Below, in pieces: positions 18,931 to 31,054 of a stretch of DNA of 64,000 nucleotides. This DNA is from Sclerotiophoma versabilis (Eukaryota > Ascomycota > Dothideomycetes > Pleosporales > Didymellaceae). How positions within the stretch are numbered: position 1 is the first letter of the stretch; each line of letters opens with the position of its first letter. The position numbers and the translations under genes were made by a program. Under the pieces are notes generated by a model, which made no database searches, had not been told where the DNA came from, and worked only from the letters and a program-made list of their open reading frames with translations. Location: the NCBI GenBank assembly GCA_012274445.1, contig JAAROD010000080.1, positions 1,054,001-1,118,000 on the forward strand, in the 5' to 3' direction.

Positions 18931-20268
18931 ACCTGAGGCGCGAAACTATTTTCTTCGGTTGTGCGCTTGGGAGCGTTGAGTCGACGATGTCATGTTGTGA
19001 TCTTTCGCAACGTGTATAATGTGCCATCTCAGAGTCCTCGCGTGATCACAAAACCAATTCGTACGAAAACTAAATCATACTCAAAATCAAGGGCCATGCT
19101 TCACTCTCTTCTTAGATTTGACTTGAGATATTCCATTAATCTAGTTGGTACAACGGAAGAGACCTTGTCAAGATAATTTGCGTCCACCGACCCATCTGCC
19201 TACAGCATTCTTTGGTGCATCACTCACCGCAGATATCAAATATCAACGCCTTACATCGAGTCACCGCAGTTGTGAACTTCACGAGCATTGTCGATCCTGC
19301 TTTGCCGTTTGCAGCTAGTTGCCCGAGTTGCGATCAATGGAAATAGCATGGAACCCTTCTCTCTTCCCCACAACTTCTTGTCGATGACACAAAGACATAA
19401 CCGAGGGTACGCCGCCACACCCGCGGGTACTGCCACGACCATATAACCGACATATTGAAGAACTCGGTCATGTCTTGGTCATGGGAGCTTATTTTAGACA
19501 GATGCCCAGGTCATCTGCCGTATCTTTCATTACAAGACGATCACGGTTGCGTGCGGACAGGGTGTGAGTCTTGGCTTATGCAGACTGTGCCTGCCTACAG
19601 ATACGCATTCCAATAGCCTTGAGGCTGGAAGCATGCGGGGTGAAGATCCGCCGCGTCGTTCCTTGGTTAGCGTTCGCATCATTTGGGCGGCAAGTGGGAC
19701 GGAGTGCGGAGCGCTAGTGCTCGGTCCTTCCCCCCTACCCATTGTTGACGGCGAGCAGCCGGAACGCCAGCTGCACGTAACTGCAGATATCAGGGTTTAG
19801 GCAAAGGGATGTGACCAATGGAAACGGGTGTTCTTGGGTGTGTGGGGTGTAGGTGGACGGTGGACGGCGAGCTGAGGTGGAAATAAGCATGGACTCAATG
19901 CAGGAGTATAATGTGGGGTGTTGGCACACGTCAGTGGAGATGCGCAAAAAGCGCTGGCAGCTGCGGGTTGTGGATATTAAGTTGGTGGGACAAGTATGCT
20001 TCTCATGACCAAGCTAAGCACTCAGAAGTACTACCGAAATAACCGAGATCATGGATGCCCTTTTCAACTTGGAAAACAATGCATTCCTAATACTCATAAG
20101 ATGTGTGTGTACTATCCATTCGTTCATTTAAAAACTAAGTGTATAGGTCTACTACGACACTACTCGTACGGGTGGTGCACTGCGTGCTTGACCGGCCATT
20201 ACTAAGTGCTATCAATCTATTTCTGCGAAGCGCAGTGCGACGCCAGATCTCGCTTGCTCTTTAAATGC
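18931..20268. other. Intergenic, no gene seen
   Basis: About 1.3 kb between the 3' ends of two convergent genes. Short frames only; no tRNA or repeat signature recognised. Confidence 0.45.
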
Positions 20269-21596
20269 TTAATCGCTCGTACCGCTCCCCTTGTAGCTAG
20301 CACCAGGGTACTTATTGAAAAGCTGGTTGTCGAATGTGGCCAACTGAGGGCATCCAAACTTGGAGCTAAGTGGGCCCAGCTGCTGAGTAGCCCAACCAAG
20401 CACGGAGCCGACAGCACCGAGAAGAGGGTTGGTGATGTCAGGGAGGCCAGCAAGAGATGCCTGCAGCAAGAAGCAAGCGGCCTTGTTGCCATCAGCAAGA
20501 TCTCCGACATTGAAAACACCGCCAGTAAGGTCTGTAAGGTCGACACCAGCGAAGCTATTCGTAGTTCCGGTATTGCCACCAAAGCGGACGATACCTGGGT
20601 ACATCGCATTGTTGGTATTGACATCCACAAGGACCTCAGGGATGTTGTACGCGTTAGCAATAGGGCGCTTGTACCAATTCTCTGGAATGCGCTCCTGACC
20701 ACGATTGTGTACAAATTTGCCAGGGCCATCGCCAGTGACGGCGAAGAAGCTCTTGAGCACTTCGCGGGAAAGGAATCCACCAGGGTTCTCGGCGCTGTGG
20801 TTGGACATGAAGTTTATGACGAAGTTGTGCGCAGCAGGCGCAACCAAGCCGGAGAAAGGAGCAGAGAAGTAGTAAGGATTGTTGAGGATAGACCAGCGAG
20901 TAACGTAGTCAGACTGGGCTGCAGCATCGTCCAGTGTATACGACTCAGCGAGCTCGTACAGGTGTTCCCATGATCGCATCTGGAAGACACCAACGTTACC
21001 ACCATTGAGGTAAGCATCACCTCGGACGATGGATGCGTCGCCTTCATACTGGTATTTCGTTAGATGTTGGTTTGATACAATCACACAAGCAGACATACCT
21101 GGTTATGTGTACCCGCAATACCGCTTGCTGGGAAGATGGGAAGAGTGGGCGTGAACTTTCCACCAATGGACCAGCGGTTCGAAACTGGGTCTCCAGCAAG
21201 TGCAACAGAGACAACAGACAGGAACAAAGCGAGGTCGGGGGACATGTTGTAGGCGTCACCAAGACCCTGAACGGTTTGTGCTGAAGTAAGCAGACCGTTG
21301 CGAGGAATGAAGTTGTGGTTGGCAGCAGCATTCAGACCAGGACACTGTCCACGAATATCGCCTGATCGGGGTGCCTGGAAATCATGTCCGCTGCCAGATC
21401 CAACATTTACAAGCTGCTCTTGGGCATTGAACCCGAGAGCAGGCAGCCCGGTGTTGGGTCGTCCCGACTTGAAGACAGGAGCGCGTGGTGGAGGCTCCTC
21501 ACGCTTCTTCAACTGCCTGTCCATCTCCATGACATTGGGCCATGCTGCCGCAAAGGGCAGGAGTGTGAGCAACGCGCTCTTCGTAAAGAGATGCAT
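20269..21596 (-). CDS. Secreted heme-thiolate peroxidase / unspecific peroxygenase (long type), 425 aa
   Basis: Two exons, 21596..21099 and 21048..20269, with a phase-0 50-nt intron (GTATGT, CTAAC branch). The start MHLFTKSALLTLLPFAAAWP is a signal peptide; the open frame extends further upstream but that stretch looks like leader sequence. The heme-ligating cysteine is Cys85 in GQCPGLNAAANHNFIPRNG (family consensus PCPGLN). The acid-base motif is E168-G169-D170 with Arg175 (EGDASIVR), the pattern of long-type peroxygenases. Members use H2O2 to hydroxylate or halogenate organic substrates outside the cell; StcC-like members act in mycotoxin pathways. A TATA-like TATGTATATC lies about 85 nt upstream on the minus strand. 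Confidence 0.9.
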
Positions 21597-23732
21597 GTTT
21601 GAAGACAAGAAGTTTTGAATTAAGACAAGGATATGGAAAAGGTGTTGGAGGATGAGACTAGAATGTGCATAGGTGACCTTGATATACATATTTCTTTCAG
21701 TTCTTCATCTCCAGCCCACTAAAGCTTCGTCACTTAGAACCGTTCCTAGTTCTAGTCGTTTTGTAGATCTTTGCGGGGGAATCCACGCCAAGTTCCTCCT
21801 AAGACCGGTAGTAGCCTATACTCGCTGGAGCAAAAAACCTGAGGGTTGTATCATATCGGGTGCAGACCCTATTGCGGATGAAGGCAATCCGAACACATGG
21901 TAGAGTCTGGCTAGCTGCCAAGTACCTTAGTGTACGCTAAGGTGGGTACAAATAACAGGTGTGCAGATCAGGCACATGTCTCTTTCAAGCTTTCCTGTTC
22001 TGGTACGACGTGATGTCTTGTTTCGGACTGATCTGCATCGAAGTGGTAGTTTGAGTGCACTGCGCAGTGGGTTTGACTAAAGGGAGCGCTATCATTGGGC
22101 ATGCAGACTTGCAATGAGAGAGTTGCACCGCCATTGCCGCCGAGAACCGCCTTCAAGCCACAGGCTCCGGGATCTACCTTCCATAGCTGCATCTTCGGGA
22201 TAGCCTGGCGCAGGGATATTGATGTTGACATCAAACCCGGATGACCTGATTGGCCCCAACAAACAACCCGGGTCACCTCAGCCTTCCTTACTCAAAGACT
22301 ATCGCGAAAGATTCAAGACTGACTCTCCAAAGCATGACGAAATCTCAGCGAATTGCAAGCTTCTGCTTGACAAATTGCATCGGGACGATGATGGTCTTTT
22401 AGCGCTCAGCTGGGGCGCCGTCTGAGGGACCGTGTAGGTGCGGCCTTGGTAACTGGTTCTGGCTTGAGATGCAACGCAAGGCTTAGACAACGGCAGTTTA
22501 CATGTTGTCTTATCACAATGCCATTGTTGACGGAGGAGCTCTTGGTATCCTTCGGGACTTTGAAACCTCGTTGAGTATGTCGAGTAATCTTGGAGTGCGA
22601 TGCTACATTCAGCGCCTGACGTTTGTACAGACTCTGCCCCTGTTGTGGATCTTAAAGCAATTTGCGGTTTCATTGTATTGCTCCTGAATAATGTACATGT
22701 ATTGTTAGAATCCTGCAGTGCAGATCTAAGGGTCCAACAACGGGATCAACTTTAGCGATTGCAAGGGGAGCCACAGACCAGGCCTGTTACGCGATGGTAA
22801 GCCGATACCCTCGGGATTCGGTAGTGTCAGGCCAATAGAAAACAACCCATTTATGCTTTCCGAGTGCATATAGGCTACGCATACTGCTCACTTCGCGTAA
22901 ATGTAGCGTATAACAAACTTCGATCTTCAGATTCTCCCTCGGCAATACAATGGAGATAGACCGGTTGTCTGCATGCATTCTGGCAGCAAGAACATGACGA
23001 TGCCAAAGTGAGAACACAGGCGGCCTTTGAGAGCGACCGGTGTTGTTCGCCACCATCAGCTTTATGTTTTCGTTTACTCTTCAACAAGAAAGCAGCGGCG
23101 AATGGCTTGCAACGTTGGCGCAGGGGGTTGTTATGAGGTGATCGTTTGAATTACGGATGGCAGATGAATCGGACTGTTACGCTGTCGTAGTAATTCGAGC
23201 CTCAGCTTCTATTGCGTTGGAATGTCTCACGACTCAGTCATGCAGCTGGAGCGTCTTCCCCGAAGATCGCAGATGTAACCAGCTGTATGATCACATCAGT
23301 CGATAGCATTGTCGTACGACAATGATCACCGGCCCTCGCTTCACAAGCAAGCCGGTGAAAGAGCCAACCAGGTTTTCGAGGAATTTCGACAAGACGCATG
23401 ATCAATCCTAGGGGTTTCAGCGCTGCATGAAAGCAGAAGATGACTGCCCAGAAGAAGCGGGAACGCAGTCAGGTTCTAAGGAGCAGCCTGGACGACACTC
23501 CGCAATGAAGAACCATCATCCTTGTTTCACTGCATAGTGGATATTCGGCGAGGTGTGGCGAGACCATGGACAACCCAATCGAGCTTGCCGTCAACAAACA
23601 GGCAGTGTGGTAGATCGAGGAAATAATTTCGGTGGCAAAGGCCTGCCGATGGTGGGCGACGGTTCATTCCAGGTCTCTGGTCTTGGGAGGACGCGCACGA
23701 TCGTTCGAGATACCCCTTTCCATACGAATCAA
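21597..23732. other. Intergenic, no gene seen
   Basis: About 2.1 kb between the peroxygenase 5' end and the helicase 3' end. I found no supported gene, tRNA or clear transposon; open frames are short and compositionally random. Confidence 0.45.
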
Positions 23733-25681
23733 TCAGTCATCGAACCCCTTAAACTCATCCTCCTCCTCGGCAGCCTCCGTCTGCTTCACTTTCTCCCGCA
23801 TTTGTGAGACCATCCTGTTGAGCTCTTCTTCCTTCTTACGCTCCTCGTCCGTCAGCTTGGCCTTGCGTTCGTGTTCTCGCTTCGCCTCCTTCTTTTCACG
23901 CCTGAGCTCTTTCGTAGCCTTGTGGTCCTTCTGCTGTGTCCAGGCTTTTGCAAGCTTATTCTCCTTGACGTATTTCTTGCCGGGGCCACCTTGAGCTGCG
24001 GCCTCTGCAAGCTCTCTCTGACGCTGCTGCTCACGCATCTTATCCTTGTACGCAAACGTCTCGAAATCCATCGCCACACCGAGTGATTTGTCGCCTTCCC
24101 ATTTCTTAGTTTCAGGCATACGAGGAAGACGGAGCAGCCCCCAAGCATTTCCGAGTTCGGTCCAGTCCAGGTCTTCGACGCGAAAGATGGAGCTGGCTGT
24201 GTGCTTGCTGTAAGCACGAACCCAGGAGACAAAACCACGCTGGGCCTTGTCGTAGATAGCTCTGTCGGTCTTGGCAACCTTCCTGATGGCATTGGTGACT
24301 CGTTCGACATCCTCTGCTGTGACCGTAATGCTCGGGCTTGTAAGTGGGGTTACTGGAGTCTGTCGCACACGTAAGAACTCAACATAATCCTCTTCTAAGC
24401 CTGGGGTAAGGAAGGTGACAGCGAGACCCTTTCGCCCAGCTCGTCCAGCACGTCCACAACGATGAATGAAAGTTTTTGGGTCACTTGGCGGATCAAGTTG
24501 TAGGACCAGGTCTACGGAAGGGATGTCAAGTCCACGAGCGGCCACATCGGTAGTGAGTAGGATAGATGGCGTGACGCCGTCTACAAACTTGGTAAAATTC
24601 CTTCGTCGCACCTTGTCAGGATGCTTTCCGTGGAGAGGAACAATAGTGTGACCCTTCAGTACTTCGGGAAGTACGTGCTGGAAGTAGTCGACAGCGAAGC
24701 ATGTTGCCAGGTAGAAGATCGTCTTCTGAGGTTGCGGTTGCACTGAATCCAATAATTGTTTGATGGCTGGTAATTTGTGCGATGGAGGTACTGCGAGGTA
24801 AGACATTTGTAAGCTGGCAGGTGTCCGCTTGTCTTCGATCTGACCATTCTCGGCTGCCCTCGCTTTTACCTTAACAGCGATGCGGACCGGGTTACGCAAG
24901 CCTACACGAATGAGTTGGTCGACAGCTTCACTAACACTAGCGCTGAACAGTCCTGTTCGTCGTTGCTTTGGCAATCGTGAGAGAATCTTCTGTAGATCAT
25001 CTTTGAAGCCAAGGTCAAGTAGCCGGTCGGCTTCGTCCAGTACGAGAGCATCGAAAGACGACGAGCAGTGGACGTGCCGAGAGGACAACAACTCGAGTAG
25101 TCGTCCAGGCGTGCCGATAAGTATGTTGGTCTGCTTCTTCAAAAACGTGCTCAAATCCTGAGCTGGAGTGATTGAACCACCAAGGAGTAGCTGAGGGACA
25201 GCTCTAAGAGTACCTGCAGGGAAAGTTGGTTTTGGAGGTGCGTCCGCGTCTTCCATGTCACTATCTTCATCCTCCGGGTCAAGTGCTGCAGCTGAGGGTG
25301 CATGAAACTTGAGTAGCGAACACAAGACGGTGTGGATCTGTGTTGCTAATTCTCTTGTCGGTGAAATGATTATAGCACCCACGTGATGCTTCTTGATGGG
25401 CGCATCGAGTCGAAGTAGGCGTTCAACAATGGGAATCAGATAGCTGCCGCAAATTAATACAGGGATCGTGTACAAGAGCTGGATACATACGCAAGTGTCT
25501 TTCCACTTCCTGTGACAGCTTCGACGACAACATCGGAGTTTTTCATGAACATAGGAATGGCAGCGTGCTGCACTGGTGTTGTTTTCACGAAGCCCATGGC
25601 ATCCACAGCCTCAAGAACCCATTCCGAGAGTGCAGGCTTCAAGCCACCAAACGACCGGTCGAGTTTTGTTTGGGGCGCCAT
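23733..25681 (-). CDS. SPB4: ATP-dependent DEAD-box RNA helicase Spb4
   Basis: Two exons, 25681..25491 and 25443..23733, 633 aa; the 47-nt intron (GTATGT..GGCAG) interrupts just after Walker A. Motifs in order: Q motif (F11 to Q38, TPVQHAAIP), AVTGSGKT at 55-62, SPTREL, GTPGRL, DEAD, SAS, TTDVAARGLDIP and HRCGRAGRAGR. The C-terminal extension RGFVSWVRAYSKH..LGNAWGLLRLPRMPE and the lysine/glutamate-rich coiled tail are typical of Spb4, which acts in the nucleolus on 27S pre-rRNA during 60S subunit assembly. The length is close to yeast Spb4 (606 aa). An acidic insertion (DPEDEDSDMEDAD) lies between motifs I and II. Confidence 0.93.
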
Positions 25682-26427
25682 CTCGAGATGTTATGTGACG
25701 TGAGGTGTGATGGTTGCGCCTGAGTGCAGCACGAACTTTCGTTCGGCTCTCGGACAAAAAAAGTTGGGCTGTGGCGCTGTGGCGCAGGTCGCGCCACACG
25801 TAGATCTGGTCGAAAACGCACGTGATCGATCGGACTGGCTTGTACCTTGTACCAAATGTCTAAAGATGCTCGACGTTTCTGTAAATTTTACTAAACATCA
25901 TTGTCAGCTTGAGACCTATCGTGACTGCTCGGAGCTACCGTCTGATCGTATCTCCAGGATCTGAGTGGAGCATCTTCACATGCAAGCTGATCTCATCGAC
26001 GGCACTGATCCGCGCATGTCTACACGCGACTAGCTTACGGCCTGCTAAATCTCCCGGCCAAGCAACGAGATCACAAAGGCGTCATTGGTGTCGCAACCTC
26101 TCCTTTTCCACCACATCTTCAAGCTGGCAATTGTCGGCCATATAAATTGTGGCATCTCCTGTTTTTCCAGACGATGCGCGTAGTCCGGACGAACTCGCGT
26201 CCGTCCTGGCCTTGTTGATTACGTCTGACACCGATGTCGAAGCCACCACATCCGCAGGCTTAAGCGGCGCTCACACCACATACATTCAGCCTCACGACTG
26301 CGTGGGCCCAGATCGCCACTCACTGCTCGTTCACGTCGCTATATTTTGCGCGACGGCCCACTCCAGCATATCCGGCCTCATCCGCGCCCCTCCACTTCCA
26401 TACTTCACCACTTGCTTTCGCTCAGCA
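25682..26427. promoter_or_regulatory. Divergent interval between SPB4 and the DGK1-like gene
   Basis: 746 bp with a TATAAAT at 26141-26147. The frame of the DGK1-like gene is open back to about 26149, but has no upstream ATG. Confidence 0.45.
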
Positions 26428-27630
26428 ATGGCCTCCTCCAGACAATACCAAATACCGCACACCCCGCGTGTGATCTCACCGTCGCCAACTCCTTCCGAAG
26501 CTGGCAGTGGGAAAGATGGTTACTTTCCGCCTGTCACGCGCGCCTCGGCGCGCAAGAACAGGGTCCAGTCACCCCCACCTATCGAAGAGGATTCGTCAGG
26601 CTCAGACCCAGAGAAGCGCGCGCGGACCAGAAGTCGCGATCCCACGCTCGAGGGTGGAATGAGTCGAAGGAGAACCAGTGGCCTCATGTCAAGGAGGCAA
26701 CAGAATGGAGGACTGAAGAACGACCCCACTCTGCCTCATGACATAGGCAACGGGCATTTGTCTCCAGCAGCTGCGAACAAGAACTACTGGAGAGAACTGA
26801 GCCGAAGTCCGAGTCCACTGGGTCTGATCCCTATACATCAAGAGTGGCGCTCTTTCGTACGTTACATGCGTCAATCTCGAGACTTTGACTGACATCATAA
26901 GATCCACCGCCATGAAATCCCCCGCAAGATCCTTCATGTCTCGATCGGCTTCGTCACCATCTTCCTCTACTGTACCGGCCGCCAGATGTCGCAGATTCAC
27001 CCGGTTCTGCTCGCCATGTTCATCCCCATTGCGCTCACCGATGTTATTCGACACCGCTACTGGCAGGTCAACCGCTTCTACATTCGGTGTCTCGGCGCGC
27101 TTATGCGCGAATCTGAAGTAGATGGCTACAATGGGGTCATCTCGTACCTGCTTGGCGCGTGGATTGTTCTGCGCTTTTGTCCCAAGGATGTGGGTGTTAT
27201 GAGTATTCTGCTCCTTAGTTGGTGCGACACTGCAGCATCGACATTCGGGCGCCTCTGGGGACACCTGACGCCTAAAATCCGAAAGGGCAAGAGTCTTGCT
27301 GGCACAATTGCGGCATGTGCGACAGGCATCATCACAGCTGTCTTGTGGTGGGGTTGGCTAGGACCGCTCTATTCTGATCTGAACCAAGGCGACAACGCGT
27401 TTGCTTTCCAAGGCGACCTTAAGCTGCCAGCTCAAGTCCAGCAACTATTGGGCTTGTCTGACGCACAGAGCTCCATTACCGGTTACACGGCCCTCGGTGT
27501 CATGTCTTTAGTGACTGGCATTGTAGCAAGCGGCAGTGAGGCATTGGACTTGTTTGGTTGGGACGACAACCTGACAATTCCCGTCCTTTGTGGAGCAGGG
27601 CTATGGGGTTTCCTCCGGATGTTCGCATGA
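26428..27630 (+). CDS. CTP-dependent diacylglycerol kinase, Dgk1-like, 385 aa
   Basis: Two exons, 26428..26856 and 26902..27630, with a phase-0 45-nt intron (GTACGT, CTGAC branch). The N-terminal ~140 residues are hydrophilic and Arg/Ser-rich. The second part begins IHRHEIPRKILHVSIGF and continues with RHRYWQVNRFYI, LMRESEVDGYNGVISYLLG and LLLSWCDTAASTFGRLWG, the conserved core of the CTP-transferase/Dgk1 family, with several membrane segments. In yeast Dgk1 makes phosphatidate from diacylglycerol in the ER and nuclear membrane and opposes lipin. A dolichol kinase or CDP-DAG synthase is less likely given the length (about 290 aa in yeast Dgk1) and motif order. Confidence 0.88.
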
Positions 27631-28139
27631 ATGAGCACTTCGTCATTGCTACCAGTTTGTTTAATGTTTATTTTCCCCCTTCTTTCCCGTTATGTCGACC
27701 CATGAATACCCTAGAGCACGGCGGATTAGTACCGCTGCATCTCCATCACGACGGCGTTTTCGGTCCTAGGGGCTTGGATGTACGATATACCAAACGACGA
27801 CTCAGAACTAGAACGAAGGATTGTTTTGCGTTTGTAATCATCTCTACTTCATAGAAATAGAGGATTCCCAGCAAATGCGGAACGATTTCATAAATTTCGG
27901 TGTCTAGATTGTCCTTGCACAACTTTCGACCCTCAGCAGGTGCATATATAACTTCAACCGCTGAGGATTGTACGTAATAGCCGCGAGCCATCCTTTCGCT
28001 TCTCATATACCCTGTGGACTCATTTCCACAGGAACTGGTCGAGTGTATCAGCAGCTGTCCAACACGCGAAGAGCTCAAGCAAACACTCACCCTGAATAAA
28101 GCTTTCAATACCGCAGCAGAGAAGCCGTCAGAGGCTTTC
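27631..28139. other. Intergenic, possible decayed exon
   Basis: Mostly the 3' region of the DGK1-like gene. A protein-like frame at about 28031-28150 (ELVECISSCPTREELKQTL) follows a TTCCACAG that resembles a splice acceptor. It may be part of the decayed gene that follows. No function is assigned. Confidence 0.3.
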
Positions 28140-29160
28140 CTCAAGCTTTAAGCTTGCCGAAGACAGAGTTCAGAAGTTTGTTGGTATCTACGGTGGTTCA
28201 CGTCTTCGCCTCCTTCGCGAGGTGGTATTCCGCACGCGACTTCCGCTAATACTAGACATAGGCGGCGGTGGTTTGGCGTGTTGAGAAACCCAGAAAGATT
28301 TATACGAGAAAGACGAGCATTTCTCCAACCAGGTCAAACTGCTGTTCTCGGCACTGGAGACCGCCGAGCCACGCGCTGGTGTATTCTGTCCTGGAAAAAT
28401 AAAGGTCATCATTTACGGCCTAACGAGACAGATAAGCGGACATGTGTTGAGGAGCTGCCTGCACCGCATGCATATCAGCTGGAGGATCCATTTGATAAAA
28501 ACCGAAACCCTCCATGAACTTCGATGTGTGCAGTCACTTCAACTTAACCAGGGTAAAGTCTACCGGCCATTGGGTCGACACAGAAGTCTCAATGTTGGAC
28601 TTGCGAATGACTGTGGACCTAGCAAAGAAGCTGCCCAATTTTGAGTTTATTGGATGTACGCTGGGACGGGACGAAGTTTGCCAGAAACATGTCCGAAGGA
28701 GTCGTTTCTGGTCACGTTACAAGCATAGTTGGGAAGGTCCACAGCGAGATACGCGACACCGTTTTGCAGCGGCTGTCGATAACTTTAACTTGCTTTCATC
28801 AATAAAACGTGCCCGTTTCGACTTCTTGGACAACTACGATCAACAGCTTAAAAGTCTTGATCAACAAGAGAACATGCCTAATCTGGAATCCAAATCAAGT
28901 CCTACCCAAGGTTAATGGTATCACTGATTGCTTTAAACAGACCCGAGCACGATCAGGCCGCGCCTTTGCCATAGATGGCTCCACGCCATGTCGCCAGGAG
29001 GCCTTCAGTGGCACACTATTCAACCATCCGGACTACCTGGACAATACCTTATGTCGGCCTGACATAGCTCATTTAGGACGTCAGATGTTTCGAGGCTGTA
29101 GCTTCTCGTTGATTGACCAGGCACGCTGTATCATCATGCGATATCTGTTCTGCCGTCATA
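28140..29160 (+). pseudogene. Decayed F-box-like fungal gene
   Basis: Protein-like pieces appear in different plus-strand frames: LRLLREVVFRTRLPLILDI near 28205, then an open frame from about 28514 with VDLAKKLPNFEFIGCTLGRDE (28616 on), HSWEGPQRDTRHRFA (about 28728) and RARFDFLDNYDQQ (about 28810). The order and wording recall the C-terminal half of a large fungal family of F-box-like hypothetical proteins. Frame changes and stops before 28514 and after 28915 mean no intact product can be read. The assignment comes from memory of the family, so it is tentative. A multi-exon gene with introns I failed to place is the alternative. Confidence 0.4.
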
Positions 29161-29937
29161 CCTGACCCCGATGATCTCGTTCCCTAGGAATGACTTTTTG
29201 GAACCTTACTTCAATCATGGATTGTGCAGACGCTACTCTTTCCACAAACTTTACTTCTCTCTTTCGGCATTTTTGCTTTGGTCCGGGCCTCAAGACACAC
29301 GGATGAAAGCCATGCAGCTTTGTACGCTCGTAGCGTTGAGTGAGATTTCTTCTCTCATCTAGTTAGCAATTTCATTGCGGATGGTTTCGGACAGTGCATC
29401 ACGATATCCAAAGACGTTCGGTATGAGCTTGTTGAAGCCCTTGCCAGACCTTCGAGCGAACTTCAGATTACGAGAGGACCTGCAGGTATGTCGAGGTGTG
29501 GCTTGAAATTGTTATTCGACTCCGAAGTAGAAAACACATCGTAGGGTGCCCGGCCCCAAGGCAACTGATGCTGCGCCACCAGGCGCCCCAGCAAGGCAAC
29601 AATGTGCTACTCCTGATTTCCGTATTTGTGAAAGCTATGTTCTTGCCTGGCTTTAGGAAGACGAAGGCGAGTGAGCCTCCGATTTGACTCGTCAGACACC
29701 CTCACCGTGGACACGTTGCCAAGTCTTAAGGGTTTTTCGTACCCTCCCATCACATCACATCACATCACCTTTGATAAACAACTCCTCTCCCTATTCCCCA
29801 AATCAACGACCCTCATCTTGACATAAATTCAAACTGTCGGTGTTTAGCCAGGAGATCTTCACCGTCCTTGAATCATCATCGAACAATAACGCCAACCTGG
29901 TCACCTGCAATTTACAGTGCTCGTACAGTCATCGTCT
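29161..29937. other. Intergenic with coding-like scraps and a CACAT repeat
   Basis: A short protein-like stretch (FIADGFGQCITISKDVRYEL, about 29370-29430) may be more debris of the preceding decayed gene. A CATCA pentamer run sits at about 29751-29769. The end serves as promoter for the membrane protein at 29938. Confidence 0.35.
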
Positions 29938-30780
29938 ATGGATGTAGCCACAGGCAGTCTATTGCCCACCGAGTCCACACCGACCCTTGTGGCTCAGTGC
30001 CAATTACCCAATTTCTCGAACGCCGCCTTATCTCTCCACACTATGTCCACGCCACAAGCACTTCAACCTAATGACCAGTCGAGTAGCAAGATTGAAGACA
30101 GCCGCGACTCTACCATACCCATCCGTCAAAAACTCCACTACTTTCTTGCTTCCGCCTCCATCTTCGCCGTTGCCTTGCCCTGGGCCGACACCTCACAGGA
30201 TGAGCGTACACCGCTACACTACCTGCACTCATACACGTATACCATGACCAGCCTTGCCATAGCGCGAGGACGCTTCATCCGCCGGCCCCTGCTGAGAAAC
30301 GTCTCCTTCGTGGTCTTCAATTGTGTCGCCTTGGCAGTGTGCCGACCCGCGACCTGGCTTCTGCACCAGCTCTCCGCATCTCCACCTACCCTGCGGCAGG
30401 AGCTGGCCGTGCACTTCTGCCTTGCGTACTTCCTCATCGGCGAAGCGGAGTGGTGGCGCCAGACACACGCGTACGTCAAGCACTCAAATATCGCGGTCTG
30501 GACACTTTGGTGGCGCCGCATCGCCCTCTTCTGCGTGGTGCCGGGCGTTATATCCCTAGTGCTTGCGTGCTTTCTAGAGAAGAAATGGAGTGCAAATATG
30601 ATTTGGTGGCGAGTTGGCAGCTTGTTTGAGCTTCATGAGTACGGTGTCCGGAGGTATGCTGGTGTTGCTATGCATGTACTCATCCTTTTGAGGCCTTTGT
30701 ACGCATCTTCGGTGTGGTTGTGCGATGTTGCCTCGCGAGAGTTAGGAGGGCTTCAGGTTGGTACTTGGATGATTTGCTAG
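29938..30780 (+). CDS. Unrecognised small membrane protein, 280 aa
   Basis: A single exon from the first in-frame ATG (MDVATGSLL). About 60 polar residues are followed by hydrophobic segments: FLASASIFAVALPWA, VSFVVFNCVALAVC, IALFCVVPGVISLVLACFL and GVAMHVLILLRPLYASSVWL, so probably four membrane passes. Between the third and fourth segments are KKWSANMIWWRVGSLFELHEYG and an RRYAG stretch. I do not recognise a family. The hydrophobic pattern and single long frame support a real gene. Confidence 0.55.
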   Translation: MDVATGSLLPTESTPTLVAQCQLPNFSNAALSLHTMSTPQALQPNDQSSSKIEDSRDSTIPIRQKLHYFLASASIFAVALPWADTSQDERTPLHYLHSYTYTMTSLAIARGRFIRRPLLRNVSFVVFNCVALAVCRPATWLLHQLSASPPTLRQELAVHFCLAYFLIGEAEWWRQTHAYVKHSNIAVWTLWWRRIALFCVVPGVISLVLACFLEKKWSANMIWWRVGSLFELHEYGVRRYAGVAMHVLILLRPLYASSVWLCDVASRELGGLQVGTWMIC

Positions 30781-31054
30781 CTGATATCTTGAGGTATTGA
30801 AGGGGCATGAGCGTTGTGGTTTGCGGAAGAACGTGATTTTTCCAAGGATTGACGGCTTCTTTTTCACAATCAGCGCGTCGTAATATAAAGAGGTATCGTA
30901 AATGCATTATACGCTAAGCAGACCACACCTAAAGCCCGACCATGCACGCCTAAACGATCAAATAATCTGGATATGCCACACATGTCCTGTCAACGCTCTG
31001 AACGCCTAGCCTTCTTGTCCCAGCCCTCTTTTCCACTTCCTCTAGGTCGTCAAC

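Noticed and set aside
26149..26427. Upstream extension of the DGK1-like protein (starting ASPVFPDD)
   Set aside because: The frame has no ATG there, and the TATAAAT at 26141 suggests it is promoter or 5' UTR.
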